A stretch of 64,000 nt of DNA from Rhizobiales bacterium CCH3-A5 (lineage in GTDB: Bacteria > Pseudomonadota > Alphaproteobacteria > Rhizobiales > Beijerinckiaceae). Each line of letters starts with the position of its first letter. Position 1 is the first letter of the stretch. Shown here one piece after another: positions 1 to 8,753 of this stretch. The stretch is taken from NCBI GenBank assembly GCA_001556025.1, contig LSIB01000181.1, positions 62,001-126,000 of the forward strand. Direction: 5' to 3'. The notes under the pieces were generated by a model. The model ran no database searches. It was not told where the DNA came from and worked only from the letters and a program-made list of their open reading frames with translations. A program made the translations under genes and the position numbers.

Positions 1-400
1 GGATCGGATAGAGGATATTGGCGTATTTCGCGCCGGTTTCGGGGTTGATCATCCGGCGCAGCGAGAACACGAAGTCCGACGCCCTGACCGGGTCACCGTT
101 CGACCATCTCGCGTTGGCGCGCAATGCGAAGGTGTAGGTCTTGCCGTCGGGCGCGATCGTCCAGCTTTCGGCTGCGCCGGGCATGATCTCGCCTTTCATC
201 GAGTGGATGACGAGGCCCTCGTACAGGTCGCGCATCAGATGCGCCTCGGTCACCGTCGAGGTCTTGTGAGGGTCGAGCGTCTCGGGATCGCCATCATTGC
301 CGCGATGGAAGACGATCTGCGCGAAGGCTGAGCCAGCGACCCCGAGGCTGAGCATGGCGGCGACGAGCGCGGCGATGGCGCGGCGTGTCACGCGGGACAT
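1..400 (-). CDS. Peptide/oligopeptide ABC transporter substrate-binding protein, N-terminal part
   Basis: The reverse strand reads from an ATG at 400 (GGGAG ribosome site just upstream) off the left edge, so only about 133 residues are present. It begins with a cleavable signal peptide (basic start, hydrophobic stretch, ending near AFAQ). It then shows the typical family-5 solute-binding start: a region with DPETLDPHKT, then EGLV, an AESW-x-I-x-PDGKTYTF segment and an ARWSNGDPV segment. In OppA/DppA-type proteins these lie in the first lobe. The protein should be periplasmic and deliver peptides or similar solutes to an ABC importer. The permease genes would be beyond the left edge. Family assignment is firm; the substrate cannot be told. 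Confidence 0.88.
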   Translation of the reverse strand, partial: MSRVTRRAIAALVAAMLSLGVAGSAFAQIVFHRGNDGDPETLDPHKTSTVTEAHLMRDLYEGLVIHSMKGEIMPGAAESWTIAPDGKTYTFALRANARWSNGDPVRASDFVFSLRRMINPETGAKYANILYPI

Positions 401-496
401 GGCGAGGCTCCCTGACGATGCGGGCAAGGCCGCTCATGCAGGCGAGTATGGGCAAGGCAGCACAGCACTGCCAAGCCGAAATCGACGCCAGTCCCG

Positions 497-997
497 TCAG
501 ATCAGCGGTGCCGTCTCGCCGGCGAGGAGCCGTCCGGCCGCGGGCAGGCGCGGGAAACTCGGCTTCATCTGGATTTCCTGCGCGACGGAATAGAGCAGGT
601 CCGACAGGCGAATGGCGCCGGGCACCGATTCGCCGATGAACTTGTTGAGGAAGCCCATCTTGACGTGCAGTTCGGCATGGTTGCGCACGATGAAGTCCAT
701 CGAGTTTTCCATCGCATGCTCGTCGAAATTGCGATGGTCGATCTCGCGGAATTCGATGATCCGGCACGCCGTATGCCGTTCGTCACGGCGGATCCGCTTA
801 TAGAGATCGGCGACATTGTCGAAATCGCCCTCGATGATCTGGACGAATTTGTTGTCGAAGTAGAACAGGAACCCGGTGATGCCGGTGCGGATGTTCTGTA
901 ACTCCGTACATTCGCGGATCGTCCTGATATTGGGCGCGAAGCGGGCGTCGTCGCATGGCACGACGCTCCTGCTCGCATAGACGAGCGATACGATCAT
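497..997 (-). CDS. BLUF-domain blue-light sensor protein
   Basis: A 166-residue protein. Residues 1-95 match the BLUF flavin-binding photoreceptor fold. The conserved Tyr7 (LVYAS), Asn35 (NIRTGITG) and Gln53 (FVQIIEGD) are all present with BLUF-like spacing; these residues form the FAD hydrogen-bond network that switches on blue light. The following segment V-x-x-LY-x-RI-x-x-D-x-RH is also typical. The remaining 70 residues hold no recognisable EAL, GGDEF or DNA-binding output, so this is a short BLUF protein that probably signals by protein contact. It stands alone between an ABC binding-protein gene and malic enzyme, and no partner is evident. Confidence 0.9.
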   Translation of the reverse strand: MIVSLVYASRSVVPCDDARFAPNIRTIRECTELQNIRTGITGFLFYFDNKFVQIIEGDFDNVADLYKRIRRDERHTACRIIEFREIDHRNFDEHAMENSMDFIVRNHAELHVKMGFLNKFIGESVPGAIRLSDLLYSVAQEIQMKPSFPRLPAAGRLLAGETAPLI

Positions 998-1192
998 AGG
1001 CGGGCCTCCCCCCGGATGCCGGTATGTCTGATTTTTTGGCTAAGGCCAGGTTAGGCTAGGCAGAGCGCCGCACGGACCCGACTCACAACACCTCTGACAA
1101 AACTGTGACACGCCCCCGCAGTTGACGCAAGGGCATCGATTCGGCGGGTCGTCAAAGGCGATTGTAGAGGCCTCGGAGGCGCGTGCGGTGGC

Positions 1193-3490
1193 TCAGCCGG
1201 TCGCCGCCGCACGCTCCTGCGCCTCCACCACCGCCACCGCCGTCATGTTGACGACGCCGCGCGCCGTGACCGAGCCGGTCAGGATATGGGCGGGCTTGGC
1301 CGTGCCGATCAGGATCGGCCCGACGGGCAGCGCGTCCGCCAGCACCTTGGCGAACTGATAGGCGATGTTGGCAGCGTCGAGATTGGGGAAGACCAGCACG
1401 TTGGCGACGCCCTTGAGCCGCGAAGACGGCAGCACACGCTCGCGCACCATCGCGACGAGCGCCGTGTCGGCCTCCATCTCGCCGTCGCATTCGAGCTCCG
1501 GCGCGCGCTCACGGATCAGCCCGAGCGCCTTGCGCATCTTCAGCGAGGAAGGCGTGTCGGCCGCGCCGAAATCCGAATGCGAGAGCAGTGCGATCTTGGG
1601 CTCGATGCCGAAGCGCTGGACATGGTGCGCCGCCAGCACCGTCATGTCGGCGATTTCCTCGGCGGACGGGTCGTGCCGGACATGCGTATCGGCAAGGAAG
1701 AACGCGCCCTTGTTGGTGACGATCAGCGTCATCGCCGAAATGTCGCGGACGCCGGGCTGGAGCCCGATGATGTCCTTGATATGCCGCAGCCGCGAGAGGA
1801 AGCGCCCCTCCAGGCCCGCGATCATTGCATCCGCCTCGCCGCGCGCCACGGCCAGCGCCGCGATCACGGTCGTGTTGGTGCGCACCAGCGAGCGCGCGGC
1901 CTCGGGGGTGACGCCGCGCCGGCCGGCGATGTCGAGATAGGTCTGGACATAGTCGCGATAGCGCGGATCGTCTTCCGGGTTGACCAACTCGCAATCGACG
2001 CCGGGCCGGATAGACAGGCCGTAGCGCTTGACGCGCGTCTCGATCACGCTCGGCCGGCCGATCAGGATCGGGATAGCGAGACCCTCTTCCAGCGCGACCT
2101 GCGCGGCGCGCAGCACGCGCTCATCCTCGCCCTCGGCGTAGATCACGCGCTTGGGGTCGGCCTTCGCCTTGGCAAAGAGCGGCTTCATGATGAAGCCGGA
2201 ACGGAAGATGAAGCGCGACAGATCCTCTCGATAGGCTTCGAGATCGGGCAGCGGCTTGCGCGCCACGCCGGTCGCCATCGCGGCCTCGGCGACAGCGGGC
2301 GCGATGCGCAGGATCAGGCGCGGATCGAACGGGTTGGGGATCAGCGACGTCGCACCGAAGGTCGAGGCCTCGCCGCCATAGGCGCGCGCCGCGATGTCGG
2401 ATGTCGCCTCGCGGGCGAGCGCTGCGATAGCGCGGACGGCTGCGAGCTTCATCGCCTCGTTGATAGTCGTCGCCTGCACGTCGAGCGCGCCGCGGAAGAT
2501 GTAGGGAAAGCACAGGACGTTGTTGACCTGATTGGGATAATCCGAGCGCCCGGTGCAGATCATCGCGTCGGGACGGACGGCGAGCGCATCCTCGGGCGTG
2601 ATCTCGGGATTGGGGTTGGCCAGCGCCAGGATCAGCGGCTTTTCCGCCATGCTCCTGGCCATCTCGGGCTTGAGCACGCCCGCCGCCGAAAGGCCTAGAA
2701 AGACATCCGCGCCGCCGATCACCTCGGCCAGCGTGCGGGCGTCGGTGTCCTGCGCATAAATCTCCTTCCAGCGGTCCATCAGGGTGTTGCGGCCCTTGTG
2801 GACGACGCCTTCGAGGTCGGTGACCCAGATGTTCTTCCGCTGCGCGCCGAGTTCGACCAGCAGGTTGAGGCAGGCGAGCGCTGCCGCGCCCGCGCCGGAG
2901 ACGACGATCTTGACGTCGCCGATGTGCTTGCCGGCGAGGTCGAGCCCGTTGAGGATCGCCGCCGAGACAATGATCGCGGTGCCGTGCTGATCGTCATGGA
3001 AGACCGGGATCTTCATCCGGGCCTTCAACTGCTCCTCGATCTCGAAGCATTCGGGACCCTTGATGTCCTCGAGATTGATGCCACCAAAAGTTGGTTCCAG
3101 CGCTGCGACCACCTCGACGAATTTCTCGATGTTCTTCTGCTCGACCTCTATGTCGAAGCAGTCGATCCCGGCGAACTTCTTGAACAGGACCGCCTTGCCC
3201 TCCATCACCGGCTTGGAGGCGAGCGGGCCGATGTCGCCGAGGCCCAGCACGGCTGTGCCGTTGGTGATGACGGCCACCAGATTCTGGCGCGAGGTCAGCT
3301 CGGCGGCCTGGGAGGGATCGTCGACGATCGCCTCGCAGGCGGCCGCCACGCCGGGCGAATAGGCGAGCGCGAGGTCGCGCTGGTTGCCGAGCGGCTTGGT
3401 TGCCTGGATCTCGATTTTGCCGGGGCGCGGAACGCGGTGGTAGACCAGCGCGCCCGAGCGCAGGTCCGCCGACAAGGTGCTCTTAGCCAT
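1193..3490 (-). CDS. maeB: NADP-dependent malic enzyme (malic enzyme-phosphotransacetylase fusion)
   Basis: A 765-residue enzyme that oxidatively decarboxylates malate to pyruvate and makes NADPH. The N-terminal malic domain (about 20-160) contains [18 protein letters not shown] and the lysine-rich [12 protein letters not shown] segment. The NAD(P)-binding domain follows, with HDDQHGTA and [11 protein letters not shown]. From about residue 430 to the end lies a phosphotransacetylase-like domain ([33 protein letters not shown]), usual in large proteobacterial MaeB and thought to be regulatory. The ATG at 3490 is chosen over an in-frame GTG six bases upstream because it gives the usual MAKS start. 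It stands as a single gene, with about 200 bases to the BLUF gene. Confidence 0.96.
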   Translation of the reverse strand: MAKSTLSADLRSGALVYHRVPRPGKIEIQATKPLGNQRDLALAYSPGVAAACEAIVDDPSQAAELTSRQNLVAVITNGTAVLGLGDIGPLASKPVMEGKAVLFKKFAGIDCFDIEVEQKNIEKFVEVVAALEPTFGGINLEDIKGPECFEIEEQLKARMKIPVFHDDQHGTAIIVSAAILNGLDLAGKHIGDVKIVVSGAGAAALACLNLLVELGAQRKNIWVTDLEGVVHKGRNTLMDRWKEIYAQDTDARTLAEVIGGADVFLGLSAAGVLKPEMARSMAEKPLILALANPNPEITPEDALAVRPDAMICTGRSDYPNQVNNVLCFPYIFRGALDVQATTINEAMKLAAVRAIAALAREATSDIAARAYGGEASTFGATSLIPNPFDPRLILRIAPAVAEAAMATGVARKPLPDLEAYREDLSRFIFRSGFIMKPLFAKAKADPKRVIYAEGEDERVLRAAQVALEEGLAIPILIGRPSVIETRVKRYGLSIRPGVDCELVNPEDDPRYRDYVQTYLDIAGRRGVTPEAARSLVRTNTTVIAALAVARGEADAMIAGLEGRFLSRLRHIKDIIGLQPGVRDISAMTLIVTNKGAFFLADTHVRHDPSAEEIADMTVLAAHHVQRFGIEPKIALLSHSDFGAADTPSSLKMRKALGLIRERAPELECDGEMEADTALVAMVRERVLPSSRLKGVANVLVFPNLDAANIAYQFAKVLADALPVGPILIGTAKPAHILTGSVTARGVVNMTAVAVVEAQERAAATG

Positions 3491-3761
3491 CCCCACGCTT
3501 CCTTCGCGTCAATCCTAAGCAACGAGGTCGCGCGTTCGGGGCCGTGCGTCAAGACGCGCCGGCAGTGAAGGTCTTGCGCGCGTCGGGAAAGCGCTTCGAT
3601 CTGCGGGACAAGCAGGCGCAAAGACGCAATATGAACGGCTGATTAACCGGCGAGCGACCTCAAAAAAATAATGATTTCAATACGCTATGGCGAGTTTGAT
3701 CGCGCGCTCCCACAATATTCGTCGTGGTGCCGTCGGCCCGGGCGACGGCTGGGAGGTGGTT
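3491..3761. other. Intergenic region between divergent maeB and the MoxR-type operon
   Basis: This 270-base stretch separates maeB (leftward) from the ATPase gene (rightward) and must hold the promoters of both. An A-rich patch near 3660-3685 is the most A+T-rich part and a possible core promoter area, but no convincing -35/-10 pair was identified. No coding frame here looks genuine. Confidence 0.4.
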
Positions 3762-4796
3762 ATGGAATCAGCGCGCTCCGCACTCGACGAAGTCGTCTCC
3801 CTGCGACAGGCCAAGCAACTGATCCAGTGCATGGCCCATGAGCAGAGCTTCCTGCTGCTCTCCCCGCCGGGTCTCGGCAAGTCCGAGCTGGTCTACGAGG
3901 CGGCGCGCGAGGCCGGTCTGCCATGCCGTTCGCTGCTCGGCACGCAGATCGCGCCCGAGGATGTCAGCGGCATTCCGCGCATCATCGGCGAGCGCTCGGT
4001 GTTCTGCCCACCGCGCATCCTGCTGCCGGAAAAGCCGGAGCCGTTCTGCCTGTTCCTCGACGAATTGCCCGCCTGCTCGCCCGATGTGCAGAAGGCGTTC
4101 TATTCGCTCCTGCTGGAACGCCGGCTCGGCGAGCACGCCTTGCCGAAGGGCACCTGGGTCGTGGCGGCCGGCAACCGCCTGCAGGACCGCGCCTTGGTGC
4201 GCGCCATGAGTTCGGCGCTGGTCAACCGCGTCACCATCCTGCAATTGCGCGTCGACGCCGGCGACTGGCTCGCCTGGGCCCAGCGCGCCGGCGTCAGGGC
4301 GGAAATCCGCAGCTTCATCGCGACCATGCCCGACGCGTTGATGCGGCCCGTGCCGGCCGAACCCCAGCCCTTCTCGACGCCGCGCGCCTGGGCTTTGCTC
4401 TCGCGCGCGCTGGATATGGCGCAGAAGGCCGGCGTGCTGACGGCCGAGACAAGGCGAGCGCTCGCCTTCGGCCGGCTCTCGCCCCAGGATGCGGTGGTGT
4501 TCTGCGCGCTCGCGGAGGATTCGATCGGCGCGATCCGCCCTCTGGAGGAGTATCTGCGCAAGCCCGAGCACCTGCCCAAGGGCGATGCCGCGCGCTGGTT
4601 CATCCTCGACTGCATCCGCCAGTTCGTGCGCGACGGCAAGGCGCAGGGCCTGAAGGCCGCTGTGGTGAACCGCTTCCTGCGCAGCCTCTCCCCGGAACAT
4701 CAGTTGCTGGTCCTGAACGACATGGTCGAAACCTGGGGTGCGCTGGGGGCGGACCGCGCCATGCTTGCGTTGTTGTGCAAGGTCGCAGCAGCATGA
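3762..4796 (+). CDS. MoxR-like AAA+ ATPase
   Basis: A 344-residue AAA+ ATPase. Walker A is at 35-41 (PPGLGKS) and Walker B ends in Asp100-Glu101 (CLFLDE). A sensor-1-like Asn (AAGNR) and a lid region with STPRAW follow, as in MoxR/RavA-type chaperone ATPases. The ATG at 3762 is preferred because GGGAGG lies just upstream; 25 further codons are open but have no good ribosome site. The next gene overlaps by ATGA and encodes a Zn-protease/VWA protein. MoxR ATPases commonly pair with VWA proteins to remodel or insert cofactors in target complexes. The target here is unknown. Confidence 0.85.
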   Translation: MESARSALDEVVSLRQAKQLIQCMAHEQSFLLLSPPGLGKSELVYEAAREAGLPCRSLLGTQIAPEDVSGIPRIIGERSVFCPPRILLPEKPEPFCLFLDELPACSPDVQKAFYSLLLERRLGEHALPKGTWVVAAGNRLQDRALVRAMSSALVNRVTILQLRVDAGDWLAWAQRAGVRAEIRSFIATMPDALMRPVPAEPQPFSTPRAWALLSRALDMAQKAGVLTAETRRALAFGRLSPQDAVVFCALAEDSIGAIRPLEEYLRKPEHLPKGDAARWFILDCIRQFVRDGKAQGLKAAVVNRFLRSLSPEHQLLVLNDMVETWGALGADRAMLALLCKVAAA

Positions 4797-6067
4797 GCGC
4801 CGTTCCCGATCGCGCCAGAGACGAGCGTGGCAGGGACGACCGCGCCACCCGCGCCCGCATCCTCAAAGGTCTGCGGCTGGTCACGGCGCCGTTTCCGCAT
4901 CTGGCGGGGCTGGCGGCGGCGGTGCGCGTCGAGATCGACGACCGCGTGCCCACGATGGGCGTCTTTGCGTCCGGCCGGCTGCTGGTGAATCCGGATTTCA
5001 CGGCGAGGCTGTCGGGCGACGATCTCGTTTTCGTGCTCGCTCACGAACTCCTGCATCTCGCTTTGCGGACGCATGACCGGGCGCGCGGCAGCGCCGCCAT
5101 CGAGTTCAACTACGCCCATGACTACATCATCAACGACATGCTGCGGCACGCCCTTGGCCGCACCACGATCCCGGCCGGCGGGCTCGACATGACCGGCGCG
5201 CGCGACAGGGGGGCCGAGGAGATCGTGCTGGAGATGCGCCGCTCCGGTCAGTTCATGACCACGCGGACGCAGGTCTGGGAGGGCGTGCTCGTCAGCGTCG
5301 ACAAGGTGCTGGGCGCGGGCAGGCAGGCCCCGTCGGGCGCGATGGGCGATGCGCTCGACGCCGTCCGCGAGCGCGAGCTCTTTCCGGACGATGCGGCCGG
5401 GCAGGCCGAGCGCGCCCGCGCCATCCGCGATCTCGCCGCGCGTGGCATGGCGCTCGCCAAGGCGATGGGCGTGATGCGCGGGCGCGGCGTCGGGAGTGGC
5501 GACACGCAGCAGGATGTCAGGGCGCAGCGCGGGCTTTTTGCGACGCCGTGGCATGTCGCGCTTCAGACCTGGCTCGAGGGCGTCGCCGCCGGCGAGCGCA
5601 CCTTCACCCGCGCCTCGCGCCGGGGAGCGGAGCGCACCGACCTCGTGACGCCGGGCCGCAAGCGCCATTCCTGGATGTTGACCATCATCCTCGACACCAG
5701 CGCCTCGATGACCGACGAGATCCCCCACGCGCTTGGCGCCATCGCCGATTTCTGCGATGCGGCCGGCGTGGACGACATTCGCGTCGTGCAATGCGACACG
5801 GTCGTCACCAGCGACGAGATCGTCTCGCCAGCCGCGCTCGCCGACTACAGCATCAGCGGCTATGGCGGCAGCGACCTGACACCGGCACTTTTGGCTCTTG
5901 CCGAGGATGCCCGCGTCAGCGCCGCCATCGTCATCACCGACGGCGATATCGGCTACCCGGCGGAGCCTGTGCCCTATGCGGTGCTCTGGGCGCTGCCCAA
6001 GCCGTCGGCGTCCTTTCAGCCGTCCTACGGACGGGTCGTCGTCATGCAGCCGGGAGCGTCGTCATGA
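4793..6067 (+). CDS. DUF2201-type putative metallopeptidase with VWA domain
   Basis: A 424-residue protein. The N-terminal half carries HELLHLALRTH at 84-94, an HExxH zinc motif with a third His six residues on, and a partner helix with FNYAHDYIINDML, as in the putative metallopeptidase domain of the DUF2201 family. The C-terminal quarter is a VWA-like domain with the MIDAS motif DTSAS at 301-305, a later GGSDLTP and an ITDGD motif. Such proteins are encoded next to MoxR ATPases and are believed to act as their metal-dependent substrate adaptors. It overlaps both neighbours by ATGA, so the three genes form one transcription unit. No signal peptide is seen, so it is probably cytoplasmic. Confidence 0.85.
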   Translation: MSAVPDRARDERGRDDRATRARILKGLRLVTAPFPHLAGLAAAVRVEIDDRVPTMGVFASGRLLVNPDFTARLSGDDLVFVLAHELLHLALRTHDRARGSAAIEFNYAHDYIINDMLRHALGRTTIPAGGLDMTGARDRGAEEIVLEMRRSGQFMTTRTQVWEGVLVSVDKVLGAGRQAPSGAMGDALDAVRERELFPDDAAGQAERARAIRDLAARGMALAKAMGVMRGRGVGSGDTQQDVRAQRGLFATPWHVALQTWLEGVAAGERTFTRASRRGAERTDLVTPGRKRHSWMLTIILDTSASMTDEIPHALGAIADFCDAAGVDDIRVVQCDTVVTSDEIVSPAALADYSISGYGGSDLTPALLALAEDARVSAAIVITDGDIGYPAEPVPYAVLWALPKPSASFQPSYGRVVVMQPGASS

Positions 6068-6450
6068 AGGTCGTCCAGGATCTCGTCGCCTATTTCGACC
6101 GCGGCGGACGGCTTTCGCGCCGGCAGCTCAGGCGCCTGCTCGACAAGAACGCCATCGCCTCCGACGCGCCGCCCAATATGCACGGGCTCTGCGAAAAGGT
6201 CGGCGCGACCTACTACTTCCGCATCACCGGCGTGGCAGAGGGTCAGATCTGGGGAACCGACATCTATAGCGGCGACTCGATCCTCGGCGCGGCGGCCGTC
6301 CATATGGGCCTGCTCAAACCAGGGCAGAGCGACGTGTTCCGGGTCAGGGTCGTGACGCCGCCGGAGGAGTTTCCGGGCAGCGAGCGCAACGGCGTCACGA
6401 GCACGCCCTATGGGCGCTATCAGTATGCCTGGGTGCTGTCGGCGATCTGA
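6064..6450 (+). CDS. LCCL-like domain protein, third gene of the MoxR/VWA unit
   Basis: A 128-residue protein with no signal peptide. Residues 57-128 resemble the LCCL fold: WGTDIY (63-68), D71-S72, AAAVH (76-80), then a GSERNGV-x-S-x-x-YG segment. In secreted LCCL domains a Cys sits just before the AAIH motif; here it is Gly75, fitting a cytoplasmic protein. The first 30 residues (DRGGRLSRRQLRRLLDK) form a predicted basic helix. It overlaps the VWA gene by ATGA and ends 6 bases from a convergent gene. The domain is a fair match by pattern and the function is unknown. Its coupling to the ATPase and the VWA protein suggests that it is a partner or a substrate. Confidence 0.7.
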   Translation: MKVVQDLVAYFDRGGRLSRRQLRRLLDKNAIASDAPPNMHGLCEKVGATYYFRITGVAEGQIWGTDIYSGDSILGAAAVHMGLLKPGQSDVFRVRVVTPPEEFPGSERNGVTSTPYGRYQYAWVLSAI

Positions 6451-6456
6451 CGCGGC

Positions 6457-6693
6457 TCAAAACGCCTTGAAGGTGATGATCGTGTGGGTATCCGCGATCT
6501 CGGGGATCGACTGGACCTTCTGCGCCACGAAATGCCCGATATCGACGTCCGTTCCGACATGGAACTTGGCGAGGATATCGTAATTACCGGCTGTCGAGTA
6601 GATTTCCGAGGCGATCTCGCGGTCGGCGAGTTCGCTGGCGACCTCATAGGTCTTGCCGAGCTTGCATTTGATCTCGACGAAGAAGGTCTGCAT
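6457..6693 (-). CDS. Stand-alone Lrp/AsnC effector-binding (RAM) domain protein
   Basis: This 78-residue protein is only the C-terminal ligand-binding and oligomerisation domain of Lrp/AsnC regulators, with no helix-turn-helix. The family pattern is clear: a start FFVEIKCKLGKT, a central AGNYDILAKFHV strand-loop (the GxYD effector-site motif) and an end IPEIADTHTIITF. Stand-alone RAM proteins are known; they form dimers or decamers and may bind amino acids or modulate true Lrp proteins. It is convergent with the LCCL gene. Confidence 0.9.
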   Translation of the reverse strand: MQTFFVEIKCKLGKTYEVASELADREIASEIYSTAGNYDILAKFHVGTDVDIGHFVAQKVQSIPEIADTHTIITFKAF

Positions 6694-6744
6694 CGCGGGC
6701 TCCGAATATCAGTCCGACTCTGGATAGAGCCTCCAGCCCGAAGA

Positions 6745-7587
6745 TCAAGCGCCGGCGAGGGCCGCCAGCCTTGCGGTCATGGCGCTGTCGGGATCGGCAA
6801 GGCCCGCGATCACCGTGAAATGGTTCGCGTCCGCGATCTCCTCATAGCGCGTCTGGACGCCTTCCAGCCCCCAGACATCGACGATCCGACGGCTCTGCTT
6901 GAGATATTCTTCGCTCTCCCGCGCTCCAACGACGGCGTCCATGATCAGACGCGACGGCGCGGGCCAGAACAAAGGGCTCTCGCGCTCGGCGGCCTCGAAG
7001 GACAAGCCCAGCGCCTTGTTGACGCTCGTTTCGGTCAGCGGCTTGAGGTTGTAGATTCCCGAAATGCCATAGGCGGCCGGCACGAGCTGGTCGGGCAGCT
7101 CGGGATCGACGTTCTTCCAGTCGGTCGCCAGCAGGCAGGCGGCGAGATGGCCGCCGGCGGAATGCCCGGCTGCGACGACGGGCAGCTTGAAGCGATGCCA
7201 AAGGGCGGCGGCCGCCTGCTGCAGTTCCCAGACGATGTGGCCGAGTTCGACCTGCGGGCACAGGTCGTAGCCGACGACCGAGACGGGCAGGCCGCGCCGG
7301 TTTACGCCGCGCGCCATATGCGAGAAGAAGCTCCGGTCGAGCCCCTGCCAGTAGCCGCCATGGATGAACAGGACGATGGCGTCGCCCGTGATCGCGTCCG
7401 GCTTGAACAGATCGTAGCGCTGCCGCTCGCTCTCGCCATAGCTCACGCCGAGTTCGCAGAACGCAGCCTCGCGATAGGCGGCGGCGTCGGCGGCCCAGCC
7501 GGCGATGATTGCCGGATGCTCCGGCACGCGGGCCCGGTTGTTGTACTCGGTCTCGTAATCGGGCGAGGACTGCGACTCTGGCTGCAT
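6745..7587 (-). CDS. Alpha/beta hydrolase, kynurenine formamidase-like
   Basis: A 280-residue alpha/beta hydrolase of the arylformamidase/carboxylesterase type. It has the oxyanion motif HGGYW, the nucleophile elbow GHSAGG and a late Asp/His pair (DANHF near the end). These match the Ser-Asp-His triad of kynurenine formamidase-like enzymes, which hydrolyse N-formylkynurenine in tryptophan breakdown. No other kynurenine-pathway gene is nearby, so another ester or amide substrate is possible. The ATG at 7587 is chosen because the preceding residues in this frame look non-coding. It is divergent from the asparaginase gene. Confidence 0.85.
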   Translation of the reverse strand: MQPESQSSPDYETEYNNRARVPEHPAIIAGWAADAAAYREAAFCELGVSYGESERQRYDLFKPDAITGDAIVLFIHGGYWQGLDRSFFSHMARGVNRRGLPVSVVGYDLCPQVELGHIVWELQQAAAALWHRFKLPVVAAGHSAGGHLAACLLATDWKNVDPELPDQLVPAAYGISGIYNLKPLTETSVNKALGLSFEAAERESPLFWPAPSRLIMDAVVGARESEEYLKQSRRIVDVWGLEGVQTRYEEIADANHFTVIAGLADPDSAMTARLAALAGA

Positions 7588-7750
7588 CGGTTCTTTCGGA
7601 TCGGGCGGATGGAGGCGGGCGAACCGACCTGTCCATCGCAGGCAGCGCCAGTTTGCGCCATCGCTTTTGACAGGTCGAGCGTCAAACGCCACAAGGCGGC
7701 CATTCCGGCGACGCCGCCCCGAGTCCGGACCCGAGCCCCTGGAGATGACG

Positions 7751-8749
7751 ATGGACAACCCCGTTCTGGCCGAGGTTCTGCGCGGCGACGTGGTCGAATC
7801 GCGCCATCGCGGCGCGGCGATCGTGGTCGATGCCGATGGCGGCGTGGTGCTGTCGCTCGGCGATGTCGCGCGGCCGGTGTTTCCGCGCTCGGCCGTGAAG
7901 GCGCTGCAGGCCCTGCCGCTGTTCGAGAGCGGCGCTGCCGACCGTTACGGTCTGAGCGAGCCTGAGATCGCGCTCGCCGTCGCCTCGCATTCCGGCGAGC
8001 CGGCCCATGCCGAGGCCTCGCTGTCGATGCTCACAAAGGCCGGCCGCGACGCCGGCTGCCTCGAATGCGGCGCGCATTGGCCGATGAACGAGGCTGCAGC
8101 GCGCGCCATGGCGAAAGAGGGCCGCGAGCCGAGTGCCCTCAATAACAACTGCTCGGGCAAGCATGCCGGCTTCGTCTGCCTCGCCTGCGGACTCGACGAG
8201 GATCCTTCTGGCTACGTCAAAGCCGGCCATGCCGTGCAGCAGGCGGTGCGCGGCGCGCTCGAAGAGGTCACCGGCGCGGCCCATCTCGCGGAGCGCTCCG
8301 GCGTCGACGGCTGCTCGATCCCGACCTATGCCGTGCCGCTGCAGGCGATGGCTCTCGGCTTTGCCCGTTTTGGGACAGGCCATGGCTTTGGGCCCGAGCG
8401 CGCCAGGGCCGCCGCGCGCATCCGCAAGGCGGTCGCGGCCCATCCCTTTATGGTCGCCGGCACCGGCCGCTTCGACACCCGCGCCATGGACCTGCTGGGC
8501 GCCCGCGCCTTCATCAAGACTGGCGCAGAGGGCGTCTATTGCGGATCGCTTCCGGAACTCGGCTACGGCATCGCGTTGAAATGCGACGACGGCGCGGGGC
8601 GTGCGGCGGAGGTCGTCATGGCTGCGCTGATCGCGCGCTTCCTCCCGCTGGACGAGGCGCAAGGCGCGGCTTTCGCGCCGCTGCGCGAGAGCGTGCTGAC
8701 CAACTGGAACGGCATCGAGGTCGGGCGGGTGAGGGCGGCTGCGGTTTGA
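7751..8749 (+). CDS. L-asparaginase II family protein (rhizobial ReAV type)
   Basis: A 332-residue member of the asparaginase family typified by the inducible, thermolabile Rhizobium etli enzyme, unrelated to E. coli AnsA/AnsB. It hydrolyses asparagine to aspartate and ammonia. Visible hallmarks are an early VESRHRG, FPRSAVKALQ, SHSGEP, a NNNCSGKHAGF segment (the family S-G-K-H motif), and GAEGVYCG near the C-terminus. Two ATG codons are six bases apart; the second (7751) has GGAG at better spacing. It is divergent from the hydrolase gene and convergent with the Tat-exported protein gene, 4 bases away. Confidence 0.88.
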   Translation: MDNPVLAEVLRGDVVESRHRGAAIVVDADGGVVLSLGDVARPVFPRSAVKALQALPLFESGAADRYGLSEPEIALAVASHSGEPAHAEASLSMLTKAGRDAGCLECGAHWPMNEAAARAMAKEGREPSALNNNCSGKHAGFVCLACGLDEDPSGYVKAGHAVQQAVRGALEEVTGAAHLAERSGVDGCSIPTYAVPLQAMALGFARFGTGHGFGPERARAAARIRKAVAAHPFMVAGTGRFDTRAMDLLGARAFIKTGAEGVYCGSLPELGYGIALKCDDGAGRAAEVVMAALIARFLPLDEAQGAAFAPLRESVLTNWNGIEVGRVRAAAV

Positions 8750-8753
8750 GCCC

